From assembly GCF_004361855.1 (NCBI RefSeq), contig NZ_SNWQ01000006.1, positions 186,001-250,000 on the forward strand: DNA of 64,000 nucleotides, written 5' to 3'. The stretch comes from Kribbella caucasensis (GTDB lineage Bacteria; Actinomycetota; Actinomycetes; Propionibacteriales; Kribbellaceae). The position numbers and the translations under genes were made by a program. How positions within the stretch are numbered: position 1 is the stretch's first letter; every line of letters starts with the position of its first letter. The notes below the pieces were generated by a model, which was given only the letters and a program-made list of their open reading frames with translations, made no database searches and was not told the origin of the DNA. Of the stretch, positions 33,401-46,558 are shown piece by piece.

Positions 33401-33970
33401 ATGGATGTCGTTGAATTGCATAGGCGGGCGAGCGAGGAGTTCGTCCGGCAGGTGGCCGTAGTACGGCCGGAGCAGTGGGGTGATCGGACACCCTGTGCGG
33501 ACTGGGACGTGCGCACGCTGGTGAACCATGTGGTCGGCGAGGAGCGGTGGACCGTTCCGTTGATGGCCGGCCGGACGATCGAGGACGTCGGGGATTCGCT
33601 CGACGGCGACGTGCTGGGCGATGACCCCGCCACGGCCGCCGCCGACGCGGCCCGGGCGGCGCAGGACTCGATCGCCGGCCCGGTCATGGCCGAGGGCACT
33701 GTGCACCTGTCGTACGGGGAGGAGGACGCGACGGAGTACGTCCTCCAACTGGTGGCCGACCACCTGATCCACGGCTGGGACCTGGCGGTGGCGATCGGGT
33801 CGGAACCGCGGCTTGATCCCGAGGTGGTCGACGCGATCTCGACCTGGTTCAAGGACCGGGAAGGGTTGTACCGGGACGGCGGAGCGATCGGGTCCCGGGT
33901 CGAGACGGCCGGTGGTGCCGAAGAGCAGTTGCTGGGCGCCTTCGGGCGTGATCCTGCCTGGAAGCCTTAG
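33401..33970 (+). CDS. TIGR03086-type (DinB/MDMPI) metal-binding protein
   Basis: A 189-residue protein of the mycothiol maleylpyruvate isomerase N-terminal/DinB superfamily. DRTPCADWDVRTLVNHVVGE carries the first metal histidine, and LVADHLIHGWDLAVAIG carries the later His pair. Members bind a metal and often act in mycothiol-dependent reactions; the reaction here is unknown. I chose the ATG at 33401 because it has GAGGGGG nine bases upstream. It converges on the next gene with a four-base overlap at the stops. Confidence 0.85.
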   Translation: MDVVELHRRASEEFVRQVAVVRPEQWGDRTPCADWDVRTLVNHVVGEERWTVPLMAGRTIEDVGDSLDGDVLGDDPATAAADAARAAQDSIAGPVMAEGTVHLSYGEEDATEYVLQLVADHLIHGWDLAVAIGSEPRLDPEVVDAISTWFKDREGLYRDGGAIGSRVETAGGAEEQLLGAFGRDPAWKP

Positions 33971-34362
33971 CCGTCTTGGAGGTCGGGCTTCAGAGCGCCG
34001 ACGAAGAGACCGGCCTCCAGCTCGGTCATCCCGGTCTCGCTGACCACCAGCGCGGTCGCCTGGTGGAGTTCGCCCGCGGCCTTCAGCGCCCGGGTGCGTT
34101 CGGCCAGGTTGGTGCCGGGCAGGCGGACCAGTGGGGTGTCCTTGACCGGCGGCACGTACCTGCCGAGGCGGATCTCGTCGACGATCTCCTTGGCGTGCTT
34201 GAGCTCGGTGCCGGTGCGGTCGATCAGGTACTTCACCGCGAACACCGTCTTGCGGGTGGTGAGCAGGAAGCGCACCTGGTCCACGTCGTTGCTGGTGAGT
34301 TGCGCCCGCGCCGCGGCGAGGGCGACATTGTCGGCTTCTGTGCGGCGGTTGAACCATCCCAT
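33967..34362 (-). CDS. Ribosomal L7/L12 C-terminal-domain-like protein
   Basis: A 131-residue protein. Residues about 40-65 (KTVFAVKYLIDRTGTELKHA, then KEIVDEI) match the bL12 C-terminal domain pattern I-K-x-[IV]-R-x-x-T-G-x-x-L-K-E-A-K. A second short helical domain follows (LKAAGELHQATALVVSETGM). The N-terminal stalk-binding helix and hinge of true L7/L12 are absent, so this is not a ribosomal stalk protein. It starts at ATG 34362 with GGAAGGA upstream. Role unknown. Confidence 0.7.
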   Translation of the reverse strand: MGWFNRRTEADNVALAAARAQLTSNDVDQVRFLLTTRKTVFAVKYLIDRTGTELKHAKEIVDEIRLGRYVPPVKDTPLVRLPGTNLAERTRALKAAGELHQATALVVSETGMTELEAGLFVGALKPDLQDG

Positions 34363-34414
34363 GGGAGCCAATCCTTCCAGAACAGTTCAACCGGCGATGA
34401 CCCCCGGAGGGTCG

Positions 34415-35521
34415 TCAGCCGACGACGACCTCGACTCGCTGGAACTCCTTCAGTTCCGTGTAGCCGGTGGTCGCCATCGCCCGCTTGAGGGCGCCGACCA
34501 GGTTCATCGTGCCGTCCGGAACCCAGGACGGGCCGAACAGGATCTGCTCCATCGTGCCGGTGACGCCGACCTCGACCCGCTCGCCGCGAGGCAGATCCGC
34601 GTGCCAGGCCTCGGCGCCCCAGTGGTACCCGCCGCCCGGTGCGTCGCTCGCCCGGGCCAGTGGCGACCCGACCATCACCGCGTCCGCGCCGCACGCGACC
34701 GCCTTCGCCACGTCACCGGACCGCCCGACCGAACCGTCGGCGATGACGTGCACATACCGCCCACCGGACTCGTCCATGTAGTCCCGCCGGGCCGCCGCGA
34801 CGTCCGCGACCGCCGACGCCATCGGCACCGCGACGCCGAGCACCTTGCGCGTCGTGTGCGCCGCGCCACCACCGAACCCGACCAGCACGCCGGCCGCGCC
34901 GGTCCGCATCAGGTGCAGCGCGGCCTGGTGGGTGGCGCAGCCGCCGACGATCACCGGTACGTCGAGGTCGTAGATGAACTGCTTCAGGTTGAGCGGCTCG
35001 GCCTGACCCGACACGTGTTCGGCCGACACCGTCGTACCGCGGATGACGAACAGGTCCACGCCCGCGTCCACCACGTGCTTGGCGAACTGCTTGGTCCGCT
35101 GCGGCGACAACGCGCCCGCCACGGTCACCCCGGAGTCGCGGATCTCCTGCACCCGCTGGGAGATCAGCTCGGGCTTGATCGGCTCCGAGTAGATCTCCTG
35201 CAGCCGGTGCGTCGCCTGCTCCTTGGTGATCGAGGTGATCTCCTCGAGCAACGACGTGGGGTCCTCGTACCGGGTCCAGAGACCTTCGAGGTTGAGTACG
35301 CCGAGACCGCCGGCCTTGCCGATCGCGATCGCGGTGGCCGGCGACATCACCGAGTCCATCGGCGCGGCCAGGATCGGCAGCTCGAACCGGTACGCGTCGA
35401 TCTGCCAGGCGACCGAGACCTCCTCGGGGTCCCGGGTGCGCCGCGACGGCACGATCGCGATGTCGTCGAACGCGTACGCCTGCCGACCGCGCTTGGCCCG
35501 GCCGATCTCGATCTCGGTCAT
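34415..35521 (-). CDS. guaB3: GuaB3 family IMP dehydrogenase-related protein
   Basis: A 368-residue TIM-barrel protein without CBS domains, matching actinobacterial GuaB3 (M. tuberculosis Rv3410c). It has FDDIAIVPSRRTRDPEEV near the start, LPILAAPMDSVMSP and VIADGSVGRSGDVAKAVACGAD. The usual catalytic Cys loop of IMPDH (GSICTTR) is replaced by VIRGTTVSAEHVS, so IMP oxidation by the classical mechanism is unlikely. Cyanobacterial GuaB3 has been reported to act as a GMP reductase; whether that holds here is open. It lies 26 bases downstream of guaB2 and is co-directional. Confidence 0.92.
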   Translation of the reverse strand: MTEIEIGRAKRGRQAYAFDDIAIVPSRRTRDPEEVSVAWQIDAYRFELPILAAPMDSVMSPATAIAIGKAGGLGVLNLEGLWTRYEDPTSLLEEITSITKEQATHRLQEIYSEPIKPELISQRVQEIRDSGVTVAGALSPQRTKQFAKHVVDAGVDLFVIRGTTVSAEHVSGQAEPLNLKQFIYDLDVPVIVGGCATHQAALHLMRTGAAGVLVGFGGGAAHTTRKVLGVAVPMASAVADVAAARRDYMDESGGRYVHVIADGSVGRSGDVAKAVACGADAVMVGSPLARASDAPGGGYHWGAEAWHADLPRGERVEVGVTGTMEQILFGPSWVPDGTMNLVGALKRAMATTGYTELKEFQRVEVVVG

Positions 35522-35547
35522 CTGGTTCCTTACCGGTTGCAGACGGG

Positions 35548-38520
<2,973 letters not shown>

Positions 38521-38528
<8 letters not shown>

Positions 38529-39141
38529 GCCGCTCCTCCCCTGCTCCTCGTTCCACCTTTGCCTCATGCCCCACAAACCCCCTGAGCGTGTTCAACGCCC
38601 GATGCTGTGCGACCCTCACCGCCCCCGGTGTCATCCCCAGTGCCCGGCCGGTCTCCTCGGCTGACATCCCCGCAACCACCCGGAGCCGCAGGATCTCCCG
38701 CAACTTCTCCGGCAATCTTTCCAGCAGGCCCACGATGTGCTGAACCTCTGAGTGCCTGACCGCGTGCTCCTCCGGCGTCGGCGAATCGTCGGCACCATCG
38801 GGCAGATCCGGTGTCGACACGTCCGCGGTCGCGAACTGCCGCTGCGCATCGGCGACCTTGCGCGCCGCGATCCCGTACACGAACGCCTCGAACGGCCGTC
38901 CCTCGTCGCGGTAGCGCCCGAGCGCCCCGAACACCGCTACACACACTTCCTGGGCGACATCGTCAACCATGTCGGCCCCGCCGGGGTAGGTCCACAACCT
39001 CGACCGCACATAGCGGTGGGCGACAGCGCGCACCCGGGTGAGCAGATCGTTCAGTGCCCCCGGATCCCCCTCGCCCGCCAGAGCGGCCAGATCACGGAGC
39101 TCGACCCGGTCGTGGGTGTGCGGTAATTGGACCTCGGTCAC
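38521..39141 (-). CDS. sigD: ECF-type RNA polymerase sigma factor SigD
   Basis: A 206-residue sigma factor with regions 2 and 4 only. Region 2 includes YPGGADMVDDVAQEVCVAVF and FVYGIAARKVADAQRQF. Region 4 carries LRLRVVAGMSAEETGRALGM and TPGAVRVAQHRALNTLRGF as its helix-turn-helix. It fits SigD by sequence style and by synteny with rsdA, guaB2 and groEL. In mycobacteria SigD acts in stationary phase. GTG start at 39139-39141. Confidence 0.92.
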
Positions 39142-39177
39142 CCTCGCCCCCTCGTGTCGGACCGGTCAGCCTGAAAG

Positions 39178-39213
39178 ATAGTAAGACCGCCAGACCCCGT
39201 TGCCTAGTGGCAA
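39178..39213 (-). promoter_or_regulatory. Candidate promoter region of sigD-rsdA
   Basis: On the - strand TACTAT (39178-39183) is a good -10 hexamer, placing a start about 30 bases before the sigD GTG. The -35 region is not consensus, but a perfect 5-bp inverted repeat TTGCC-TAGT-GGCAA (39200-39213) sits just where a -35 or activator site would be. Confidence 0.45.
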
Positions 39214-39362
39214 TTCGTGATCACCCCCCACTTTCGACTACAACCTGTGACCTACCCCCCGGTACGACTTCCTGGTAACCGCCCACGCCACACGATCAGT
39301 GCCTTACCGACAACTCACAGTCACCCCAACAAGCTCCGCCACCCGGTGGGCGTAGTACGAGA

Positions 39363-39401
39363 AACTGCCCGGCTGGTCCGAAGGGGACCGGCCGGGCAGT
39401 T
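39363..39401 (-). terminator. Terminator after groEL
   Basis: AACTGCCCGGC at 39363-39373 pairs with GCCGGGCAGTT at 39391-39401, with GGTCC/GGACC extending the stem inward. On the - strand the hairpin is followed by TTTCTCG. It lies 20 bases after the groEL stop. The remaining ~180 bases up to sigD contain only the sigD promoter region. Confidence 0.85.
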
Positions 39402-39420
39402 CGGGTGGTGCTGGGTGGAA

Positions 39421-41064
<1,644 letters not shown>

Positions 41065-41099
41065 TCAACCATTGGTGCTCAGCCGGCCCGTAACCGACT

Positions 41100-41134
41100 C
41101 CGCCCCGGCGCCGGTGATTTCGGCACCGGGGCGG
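41100..41134 (-). other. Hairpin between groES and groEL
   Basis: The arms at 41100-41112 (CCGCCCCGGCGCC) and 41122-41134 (GGCACCGGGGCGG) pair over 13 positions with one mismatch. There is no U-run, so it is not a classical terminator. It may be a partial terminator or RNA processing site that sets the GroES:GroEL ratio. Confidence 0.55.
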
Positions 41135-41160
41135 TGTCAGTCAGGAACAGCGAGCGGTCG

Positions 41161-41457
41161 TCACTTGCTGACGACGGCGAGGATGTCGCGGGCGCCCAGG
41201 ATCAGGTAGTCCTGGCCGTCGTACTTGACCTCGGTGCCGCCGTACTTGGAGTAGATGACCTTGTCACCCACGGCGACGTCCAGCGGGACCCGGTTGCCGT
41301 TGTCGTCGATGCGACCCGGACCGATGGCGAGGACTTCGCCCTCCTGCGGCTTCTCCTTGGCGGTGTCCGGGATCACCAGGCCGGACTTCGTGGTCTGCTC
41401 GGCTTCGAGCGGCGCAACGAGGACACGGTCCTCGAGCGGCTTGATCGTGACCGACAC
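41161..41457 (-). CDS. groES: 10 kDa co-chaperonin GroES
   Basis: A 98-residue Gro[23 protein letters not shown], the mobile loop [19 protein letters not shown] and [19 protein letters not shown]. The GTG start at 41455-41457 has GGAGGT six bases upstream; the longer frame upstream is not conserved. It is the first gene of groES-groEL. Confidence 0.97.
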   Translation of the reverse strand: MSVTIKPLEDRVLVAPLEAEQTTKSGLVIPDTAKEKPQEGEVLAIGPGRIDDNGNRVPLDVAVGDKVIYSKYGGTEVKYDGQDYLILGARDILAVVSK

Positions 41458-41547
41458 TTGCTGACCTCCACGGTCGAGTTTCTTGTTGTGTTCGTGGAAC
41501 GCGCCGGCCGAGCGCACCTGCCGTCGCGGGGGTCAGGGGCCTGGCCG

Positions 41548-41574
41548 TTGGCACCCTCGGGTGGAGAGTGCCAA
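41548..41574. promoter_or_regulatory. CIRCE-like operator 2
   Basis: TTGGCACCC (41548-41556), nine bases, GAGTGCCAA (41566-41574). It matches the CIRCE operator of HrcA (TTAGCACTC-N9-GAGTGCTAA) at most positions. It lies at or just after the predicted groES transcription start. Confidence 0.8.
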
Positions 41575-41579
41575 GACCG

Positions 41580-41608
41580 AATCTAGGCCGCGTTTAGCAC
41601 TCGGTCAA
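41580..41608 (-). promoter_or_regulatory. groES-groEL promoter
   Basis: On the - strand, TTGACC (complement of 41603-41608) and TAGATT (complement of 41580-41585) are separated by exactly 17 bases, a near-consensus vegetative promoter. The -35 lies in the spacer of CIRCE 1, and transcription would start in CIRCE 2, so HrcA binding at either site would block it. Confidence 0.85.
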
Positions 41609-41620
41609 CTCGAGTGCCAG
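41594..41620. promoter_or_regulatory. CIRCE operator 1
   Basis: TTAGCACTC (41594-41602), nine bases, GAGTGCCAG (41612-41620). This is a near-perfect HrcA operator overlapping the -35 element of the groES promoter. Confidence 0.92.
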
Positions 41621-41649
41621 ACATCTCGCCGGCGGGCAGACTGGGGCGG

Positions 41650-42816
41650 GTGACACCTGACTCGATCACGCTGCTGCTCGCATCGCCGGGGCCTGAGGTT
41701 CTGGCCGAGGCGTGTGCCGCCTACACGCCGGGCGGCGAGCTGCAGTTGATCGGGAGGCTCCGGCGCTCGTACGACGGTGCTGTGGTGACCGCCGCGGTCA
41801 CGCAGGCGTCGTTGCGGCACCGGGCGGTCGCCAAGTTCGGCGCTGACGATGCAGCGCGGATGTACTTCACACCGGCCGGGTTGGAGCAGGCGACGCGTTC
41901 CACTGTTGCCGAGCACCGTGCGGCCCGGATCGCCACAACCCTGCCCGGCGCGAAGGTAGTCGACCTGGGGTGCGGGATCGGTGGTGACCTGATCACGTCG
42001 GCCCGCGCCGGCTTGCGGGTCACCGGTGTCGAACGGGACCCCGCCACGGCCGCCGCCGCACGCGCGAACCTCGCCGTACTAGGGCTCGACGGTGAAGTGG
42101 TCGAGGGCGATGCGGAGCAGCACGACGTCACGCAGTGCGAGGTGGTGTTCGCGGATCCGGCGCGGCGGGCCGACGGGAGGCGGGTGTTCGACCACAACGC
42201 CTACTCGCCGCCGTGGTCGTTCATCACCGGCCTGCTGACTGGGATCGCATGCGTGAAGGTGGCGCCGGGGATCCCGCACGACGCTGTACCCGACGGGGTC
42301 GAGGCGGAGTGGGTCAGCGATGCCGGGGAGGTCAAGGAGGCCGCGTTGTGGTCCGGCAAGCTGTACGGCGGTGTCGCACGGCGGGCGACCTTGCTGCCGA
42401 GTGGAGCGACCGTGGACACGGCCCCGGAGGCTGACGCGGGCCCTGTCGCGCAGTACATCTACGAGCCCGACGGTGCTGTGGTCCGCGCGGGCCTGGTGAC
42501 TGCGGTCGCCGCTGCGGTCGACGGGTGGCTGCTGGATCCGCGGATCGCCTACGTGACCAGTCCGGTCTTGGTGGGGACGCCGCTGGCCAGTGCGTACGAG
42601 GTGGTGGAAACCCTGCCCTACAAGGAGAAAGCACTGAAGGCCTGGGTACGCGCCGAAGGCATCGGGACCCTGGAGATCAAGAAGCGCGGCGTCGACATCG
42701 ACCCCGCCGTACTGCGGAAGAAGCTGGCACCGAAGGGGTCCGCGAGCGCCACCCTCATCGTGACGAGGGTCGGCCGGGACGCGGTCGCCTACTCCTGCCG
42801 CCGAATCAACCGGTGA
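41650..42816 (+). CDS. SAM-dependent methyltransferase with THUMP-like domain
   Basis: A 388-residue protein. A class I methyltransferase core lies at about residues 95-200 (VVDLGCGIGGDLITSARAGL SAM loop, VTGVERDP, VVFADPARR). A C-terminal domain (EIKKRGVDIDPAVLRKKL, SATLIVTRVG) resembles the THUMP-like domain of RNA-modifying enzymes. An RNA base is therefore the likely target, unproven. I start it at the GTG 41650 because the longer frame would run through the groES CIRCE operator. Confidence 0.8.
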   Translation: MTPDSITLLLASPGPEVLAEACAAYTPGGELQLIGRLRRSYDGAVVTAAVTQASLRHRAVAKFGADDAARMYFTPAGLEQATRSTVAEHRAARIATTLPGAKVVDLGCGIGGDLITSARAGLRVTGVERDPATAAAARANLAVLGLDGEVVEGDAEQHDVTQCEVVFADPARRADGRRVFDHNAYSPPWSFITGLLTGIACVKVAPGIPHDAVPDGVEAEWVSDAGEVKEAALWSGKLYGGVARRATLLPSGATVDTAPEADAGPVAQYIYEPDGAVVRAGLVTAVAAAVDGWLLDPRIAYVTSPVLVGTPLASAYEVVETLPYKEKALKAWVRAEGIGTLEIKKRGVDIDPAVLRKKLAPKGSASATLIVTRVGRDAVAYSCRRINR

Positions 42817-43591
42817 GGTCGAGGCCGGTGCCGTTGGCGGCGCGGAGACTGAGGCGGTTCGAGTCGATCGTGTAGCTGACCTCGCCCTTCAGTGTGTCAA
42901 GGATCGCCTTCTCCAATGCAGCCGCGTCACCGTCGCACGCACGCCGCGTAGTACCGAGCTCCCCGAAGGTCAGTTTGCCGGCAGCCCGCGCCACGACACC
43001 CTGGAAGTCGTTGCAGCCGGTCGATCCGGTGACGCGCTCGCCGCTGATCGTGAGATGGGCGTTCTGCCCGCCCGGCGTCGAGGACGCGACCTCGCCGGTG
43101 ATCAGCGTGTCGACCGTCCACCGAGTGCCGTCCAGCGCCAGATCCGGTTCGGCGATCTCACGGTCCTGCAGAACGATTGTGGTGTCACCCGCGGCGAGGT
43201 TGAGCTTGCCCGCATCGAGCTTCCAGGTCGGCTCCTTCTGCAAAACGCCCGCGAGCCACTCGTCTTGCGCATGGCGCGGCCCGTCACAGCCCATCTCGGT
43301 CATCGCCAGGCCGTCGGACAGCTTGAGCTTCCCGCCACCCGTCGACACCTGGCCGCTCATCGAGTTGCAACCGGCATCGGCCAGCAGCCGCCCGTCGTCC
43401 ATGAACCGCAACTGGATCCGCGTCTTCGGCGCCAACTGCTTCGGCTCTCCACCCTCGGTCACCGCGGTCGACAGGTACGTCTTCCCCTTCAGCGAGGAAC
43501 CGCCCACCCTGGCCTCATCCCCGCACGCGCCCAGCAGTAACACGAGCAGCCCGGCCGCCAGCACAGCGATCGCCCGATTCGTCACAGTCAC
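42806..43591 (-). CDS. Double META-domain lipoprotein
   Basis: A 261-residue exported lipoprotein: the signal has VLAAGLLVLLLGAC (lipobox LLGAC). Two META/HslJ-like domains follow, each with a conserved Gly-Cys-Asn: LLADAGCNSMSG in the first and VTGSTGCNDFQG in the second. Each domain also has a later Cys (TEMGCDGPRH; TRRACDGDA), so each probably holds a disulfide. HslJ-type proteins are linked to heat and antibiotic tolerance in E. coli; no function is known here. It converges on the methyltransferase with an 11-base overlap. Confidence 0.82.
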   Translation of the reverse strand: MTVTNRAIAVLAAGLLVLLLGACGDEARVGGSSLKGKTYLSTAVTEGGEPKQLAPKTRIQLRFMDDGRLLADAGCNSMSGQVSTGGGKLKLSDGLAMTEMGCDGPRHAQDEWLAGVLQKEPTWKLDAGKLNLAAGDTTIVLQDREIAEPDLALDGTRWTVDTLITGEVASSTPGGQNAHLTISGERVTGSTGCNDFQGVVARAAGKLTFGELGTTRRACDGDAAALEKAILDTLKGEVSYTIDSNRLSLRAANGTGLDLTG

Positions 43592-43643
43592 ACCCTGAGG
43601 ACGCCGTTCGGCCCGCTCCCGTTGCACCCGTAGGGTTCCGAAT

Positions 43644-44291
43644 GTGAGCGGACCTGAACTGGTGATCTTCGACAACGACGGCGTACTGGTGGACTCGGAG
43701 CGGCTGGCGAACACGATCCTGGCCGAACTGCTGACCGAGGCCGGTCTCCCCTACACCTTCGAGGAGGCCGTCCGCGACTTCATGGGCGGCAGCATGGCAT
43801 CGATGCGCCGGCAGGCCGAGGCCAAACTCGGCCGCCCGTTGCCCGCCGAGCTGGAGGATCGCTACCACCAGCGCCTGTTCGACGGATTCGCGAACCTGCA
43901 AGCGATCGACGGCGTCGCCGAGGTGCTGGACCACTTGGATGCCACCGGCACGCAATACTGTCTGGCCTCCTCGGGGACGCACCGTCGGATCCACACGGCG
44001 CTCACGACGGTCGGGTTCTGGACCCGGTTCGAGGGGCGGATCTTCAGCGCCGAGGACGTCGCCCACGGCAAGCCCGCACCGGACCTGTTCCTGTACGCCG
44101 CGAGCACGCTCGCCGTGAAGCCGGCCGACTGCGTCGTCGTGGAGGACAGCCCGCTCGGGGTTGCGGCGGCCAACGCGGCGGGTATGAAGGTATTCGGGTT
44201 CGCGGCGATGACCGATCCGGCGAAGCTGTCGGCGGCGGACGCGATCTTCCACCAGATGACCGCCCTGCCGAGCCTGATCGAGGCCGCCTGA
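43644..44291 (+). CDS. HAD-superfamily phosphatase/phosphoglucomutase-like enzyme
   Basis: A 215-residue HAD protein of the beta-phosphoglucomutase-like class: VIFDNDGVLVDSE (nucleophile Asp), a small cap domain with FMGGSMASMRRQAE, CLASSGTHRR (motif II Ser), GKPAPDLFLYAA (motif III Lys) and VVVEDSPLGVAAANAAGM (motif IV). The substrate is not evident; sugar phosphates are typical. GTG start at 43644. Confidence 0.87.
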   Translation: MSGPELVIFDNDGVLVDSERLANTILAELLTEAGLPYTFEEAVRDFMGGSMASMRRQAEAKLGRPLPAELEDRYHQRLFDGFANLQAIDGVAEVLDHLDATGTQYCLASSGTHRRIHTALTTVGFWTRFEGRIFSAEDVAHGKPAPDLFLYAASTLAVKPADCVVVEDSPLGVAAANAAGMKVFGFAAMTDPAKLSAADAIFHQMTALPSLIEAA

Positions 44292-44306
44292 GACACTGGT
44301 AAGGCC

Positions 44307-45446
44307 ATGTCTGAACCACAGAAGCGCGCCGAGGCGATCGTCGACCTCGCCGCGATCCGTCACAACGTCGCCACGCTGCGAACACGCCTGTCCTCGGCCC
44401 AGCTGATGACCGTGGTGAAGGCCGACGGCTACGGCCACGGGATGGTGCCGGTCGCCCGGGCCGCGCGGCAGGCCGGCGCCGACTGGATCGGCGCGGCGGT
44501 GCTGGAGGAAGCCCTCGACCTGCGCGCCGCCGGCGACACCGGCCCGATCTTCTGCTGGCTGACCACCCCTGGCGAACCGCTGGAGCAGGCCATTGCCGCC
44601 GGCATCGACCTGTCCGCGGGAGCGCCGTGGGAGATCGACGAGCTCGCCGCCGGCGTGACCGATCGGCCGGCCCGGGTGCACCTGAAGATCGACACCGGCA
44701 TGAGCCGCGGCGGCGCCGTACCGGAGGAGTGGCCGACGCTGGTCAAGGCCGCTCTGAAGGAGGTGCGGGCCGGGCGGATCGAGATCACCGGGATCTGGTC
44801 GCACTTGTCCTCGTCCGACGAGCCGAAGAGTGCGGCGAACGAGGCCCAGGTGGCCACGTTCGCGTCCGCGGTCGACGTGGCGGAGTCCCTCGGAGTGGCT
44901 CCGGCGTTGCGTCACCTGGCCAACTCGGGCGGCACGTTGGCGTTGCCGGAGACGCATTTCGATCTCGTCCGGCCCGGAATCGCGACGTACGGGCTGTCTC
45001 CGTTCGGGCATGCGTTGCCGTCGAGCGAGCTGGGGTTGCGGCCGGCCATGACGTTGCGGGCCCGGTTCGCGATGGTGAAGCGGGTCCCGGCCGGCGCAGG
45101 GGTGTCGTACGGGCTGACCTGGACCGCGCCGAAGCCGTCGACGCTGGGGCTGATCCCACTCGGGTACGGCGACGGCCTGCCCCGGCACGCGTCGAACGGC
45201 GCACCCGTCCAGGTCGCCGGCGAACGGCACACCATCGTCGGCCGGATCTGCATGGACCAGTGCATGGTGAATCTCGGTGACGACGAGGCCGCGGCCGGCG
45301 ACGAGGTGATCCTGTTCGGTCCCGGCGACCACGGTGAGCCGACCGCCGACGACTGGGCCGACGCCGCGGGCACGATCAACTACGAGATCGTCACCCGGCT
45401 CGGCGCACGCGTCCCCCGCCGGTACGTGAACGAGGAGACCGGCTGA
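44307..45446 (+). CDS. alr: Alanine racemase
   Basis: A 379-residue PLP enzyme supplying D-alanine for peptidoglycan. The PLP lysine is in TVVKADGYGHGMVPVA (about residue 34). KIDTGMSRGG, HLANSGGTLA, RPGIATYGLSP, the catalytic tyrosine in GVSYGLTW and GRICMDQCMVNLG follow. It begins a chain of overlapping genes (the stop shares TGATG with the next start). Confidence 0.96.
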   Translation: MSEPQKRAEAIVDLAAIRHNVATLRTRLSSAQLMTVVKADGYGHGMVPVARAARQAGADWIGAAVLEEALDLRAAGDTGPIFCWLTTPGEPLEQAIAAGIDLSAGAPWEIDELAAGVTDRPARVHLKIDTGMSRGGAVPEEWPTLVKAALKEVRAGRIEITGIWSHLSSSDEPKSAANEAQVATFASAVDVAESLGVAPALRHLANSGGTLALPETHFDLVRPGIATYGLSPFGHALPSSELGLRPAMTLRARFAMVKRVPAGAGVSYGLTWTAPKPSTLGLIPLGYGDGLPRHASNGAPVQVAGERHTIVGRICMDQCMVNLGDDEAAAGDEVILFGPGDHGEPTADDWADAAGTINYEIVTRLGARVPRRYVNEETG

Positions 45447-46558
45447 TGTCCAAGGCAGGGCGGACCGCAGGCCTGATCGGTGCCGCGGTCGGTGTGCTGG
45501 CCGCGGGCGCCGCCGCCGGTGTCGCGGTCGAGCGCCAGGTGATCGGCCGCCGCTCCGGGCAACGCGCCCAGCTGGAGGCCGAGCCGTTCGGATCACTCCG
45601 CGGTACGCCGTACGTGTTCACCGCCGACGACGGCGTCGAGCTGTACGTCGAGATCGACGAGCTGAAGCGGTCCCGCCGGCCCGAACCGCAGCGTCGCCGG
45701 CTCCGCAAGAAGCCGGCCGTTCCCGGGGATCTGACGCTGATCTTCGTCCACGGCTACGGGCTGAACATGGACTGCTGGCATTTCGAGCGCCGGGAGCTGG
45801 CCGGGATCGGCAAGATGGTGTTCTACGACCAGCGGTCGCACGGGCGGTCCGGCCGGTCGGAGAAGGAGAACGTCAGCATCGACCAGCTCGGCCGCGACCT
45901 GTACGGCATCCTGACCGAGTACGCGCCGACCGGTCCGGTGATCCTGATCGGGCACTCGATGGGCGGCATGTCGATCATGGCGCTGGCCGAGCAGCACCCG
46001 GAGTTGTTCGGCGACCGGGTGATCGGGGTCGGGCTCTGCTCGACGAGTGCGGGCGGTCTTGACGAGGTCCCGATGGCGTTGCCGGGCTGGCCCGGCCGGA
46101 TCGTCCGCCGGCTCGCCACGCCGACCGTCGCCGCGCTGGCCCGGATCCCCGACGTGGTCGAGCGCAGCCGCAAGGCCGGGACCGACATCAGCTACCTGCT
46201 GACCAGGCAGTACTCGTTCGGCTCGGAGGTGCCGCCGGCGTTCACCGAGTTCGTCAACGAGATGATCGCCGCGACGCCGATCTCGGTGATCGCGGAGTTC
46301 TACCCGATCTTCGCGCTGCACGACAAGTACGACGCCCTGGAGCCGTTGCAGAAGGTGGAATGCGTGGTGATCGGCGGCGACTCCGACCACCTGACCCCGT
46401 TCCCGCATTCCGAGGAGATCGTCCGGCACGTCCCGGGCGCGGAGCTGGTCGAGGTGAAGAACTGCGGGCACCTCGGCCTGATCGAGCACCACCGCGAGTT
46501 CACCGCCGCCCTGCTCGGGATGATCGAGCGGGCCGAACAATCATTGGGACACAGATGA
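45446..46558 (+). CDS. Membrane-anchored alpha/beta hydrolase
   Basis: A 370-residue alpha/beta hydrolase. An N-terminal helix (LIGAAVGVLAAGAAAGVAV) may anchor it in the membrane. The core has LIFVHGYGLNMDCW (oxyanion loop), GHSMGGMSIMALAE (nucleophile Ser), VIGGDSDHLTP (Asp) and NCGHLGLIEHH (His). It lies between alr and tsaE, a position where actinobacteria commonly encode such a hydrolase. Substrate unknown. Both ends overlap neighbours. Confidence 0.87.
   Translation: MSKAGRTAGLIGAAVGVLAAGAAAGVAVERQVIGRRSGQRAQLEAEPFGSLRGTPYVFTADDGVELYVEIDELKRSRRPEPQRRRLRKKPAVPGDLTLIFVHGYGLNMDCWHFERRELAGIGKMVFYDQRSHGRSGRSEKENVSIDQLGRDLYGILTEYAPTGPVILIGHSMGGMSIMALAEQHPELFGDRVIGVGLCSTSAGGLDEVPMALPGWPGRIVRRLATPTVAALARIPDVVERSRKAGTDISYLLTRQYSFGSEVPPAFTEFVNEMIAATPISVIAEFYPIFALHDKYDALEPLQKVECVVIGGDSDHLTPFPHSEEIVRHVPGAELVEVKNCGHLGLIEHHREFTAALLGMIERAEQSLGHR

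Noticed and set aside
43515-45596. 693-codon ORF on the - strand across the HAD and alr genes
   Set aside because: Both genes beneath it have complete catalytic motifs on the + strand; the long frame is a codon-bias artefact.
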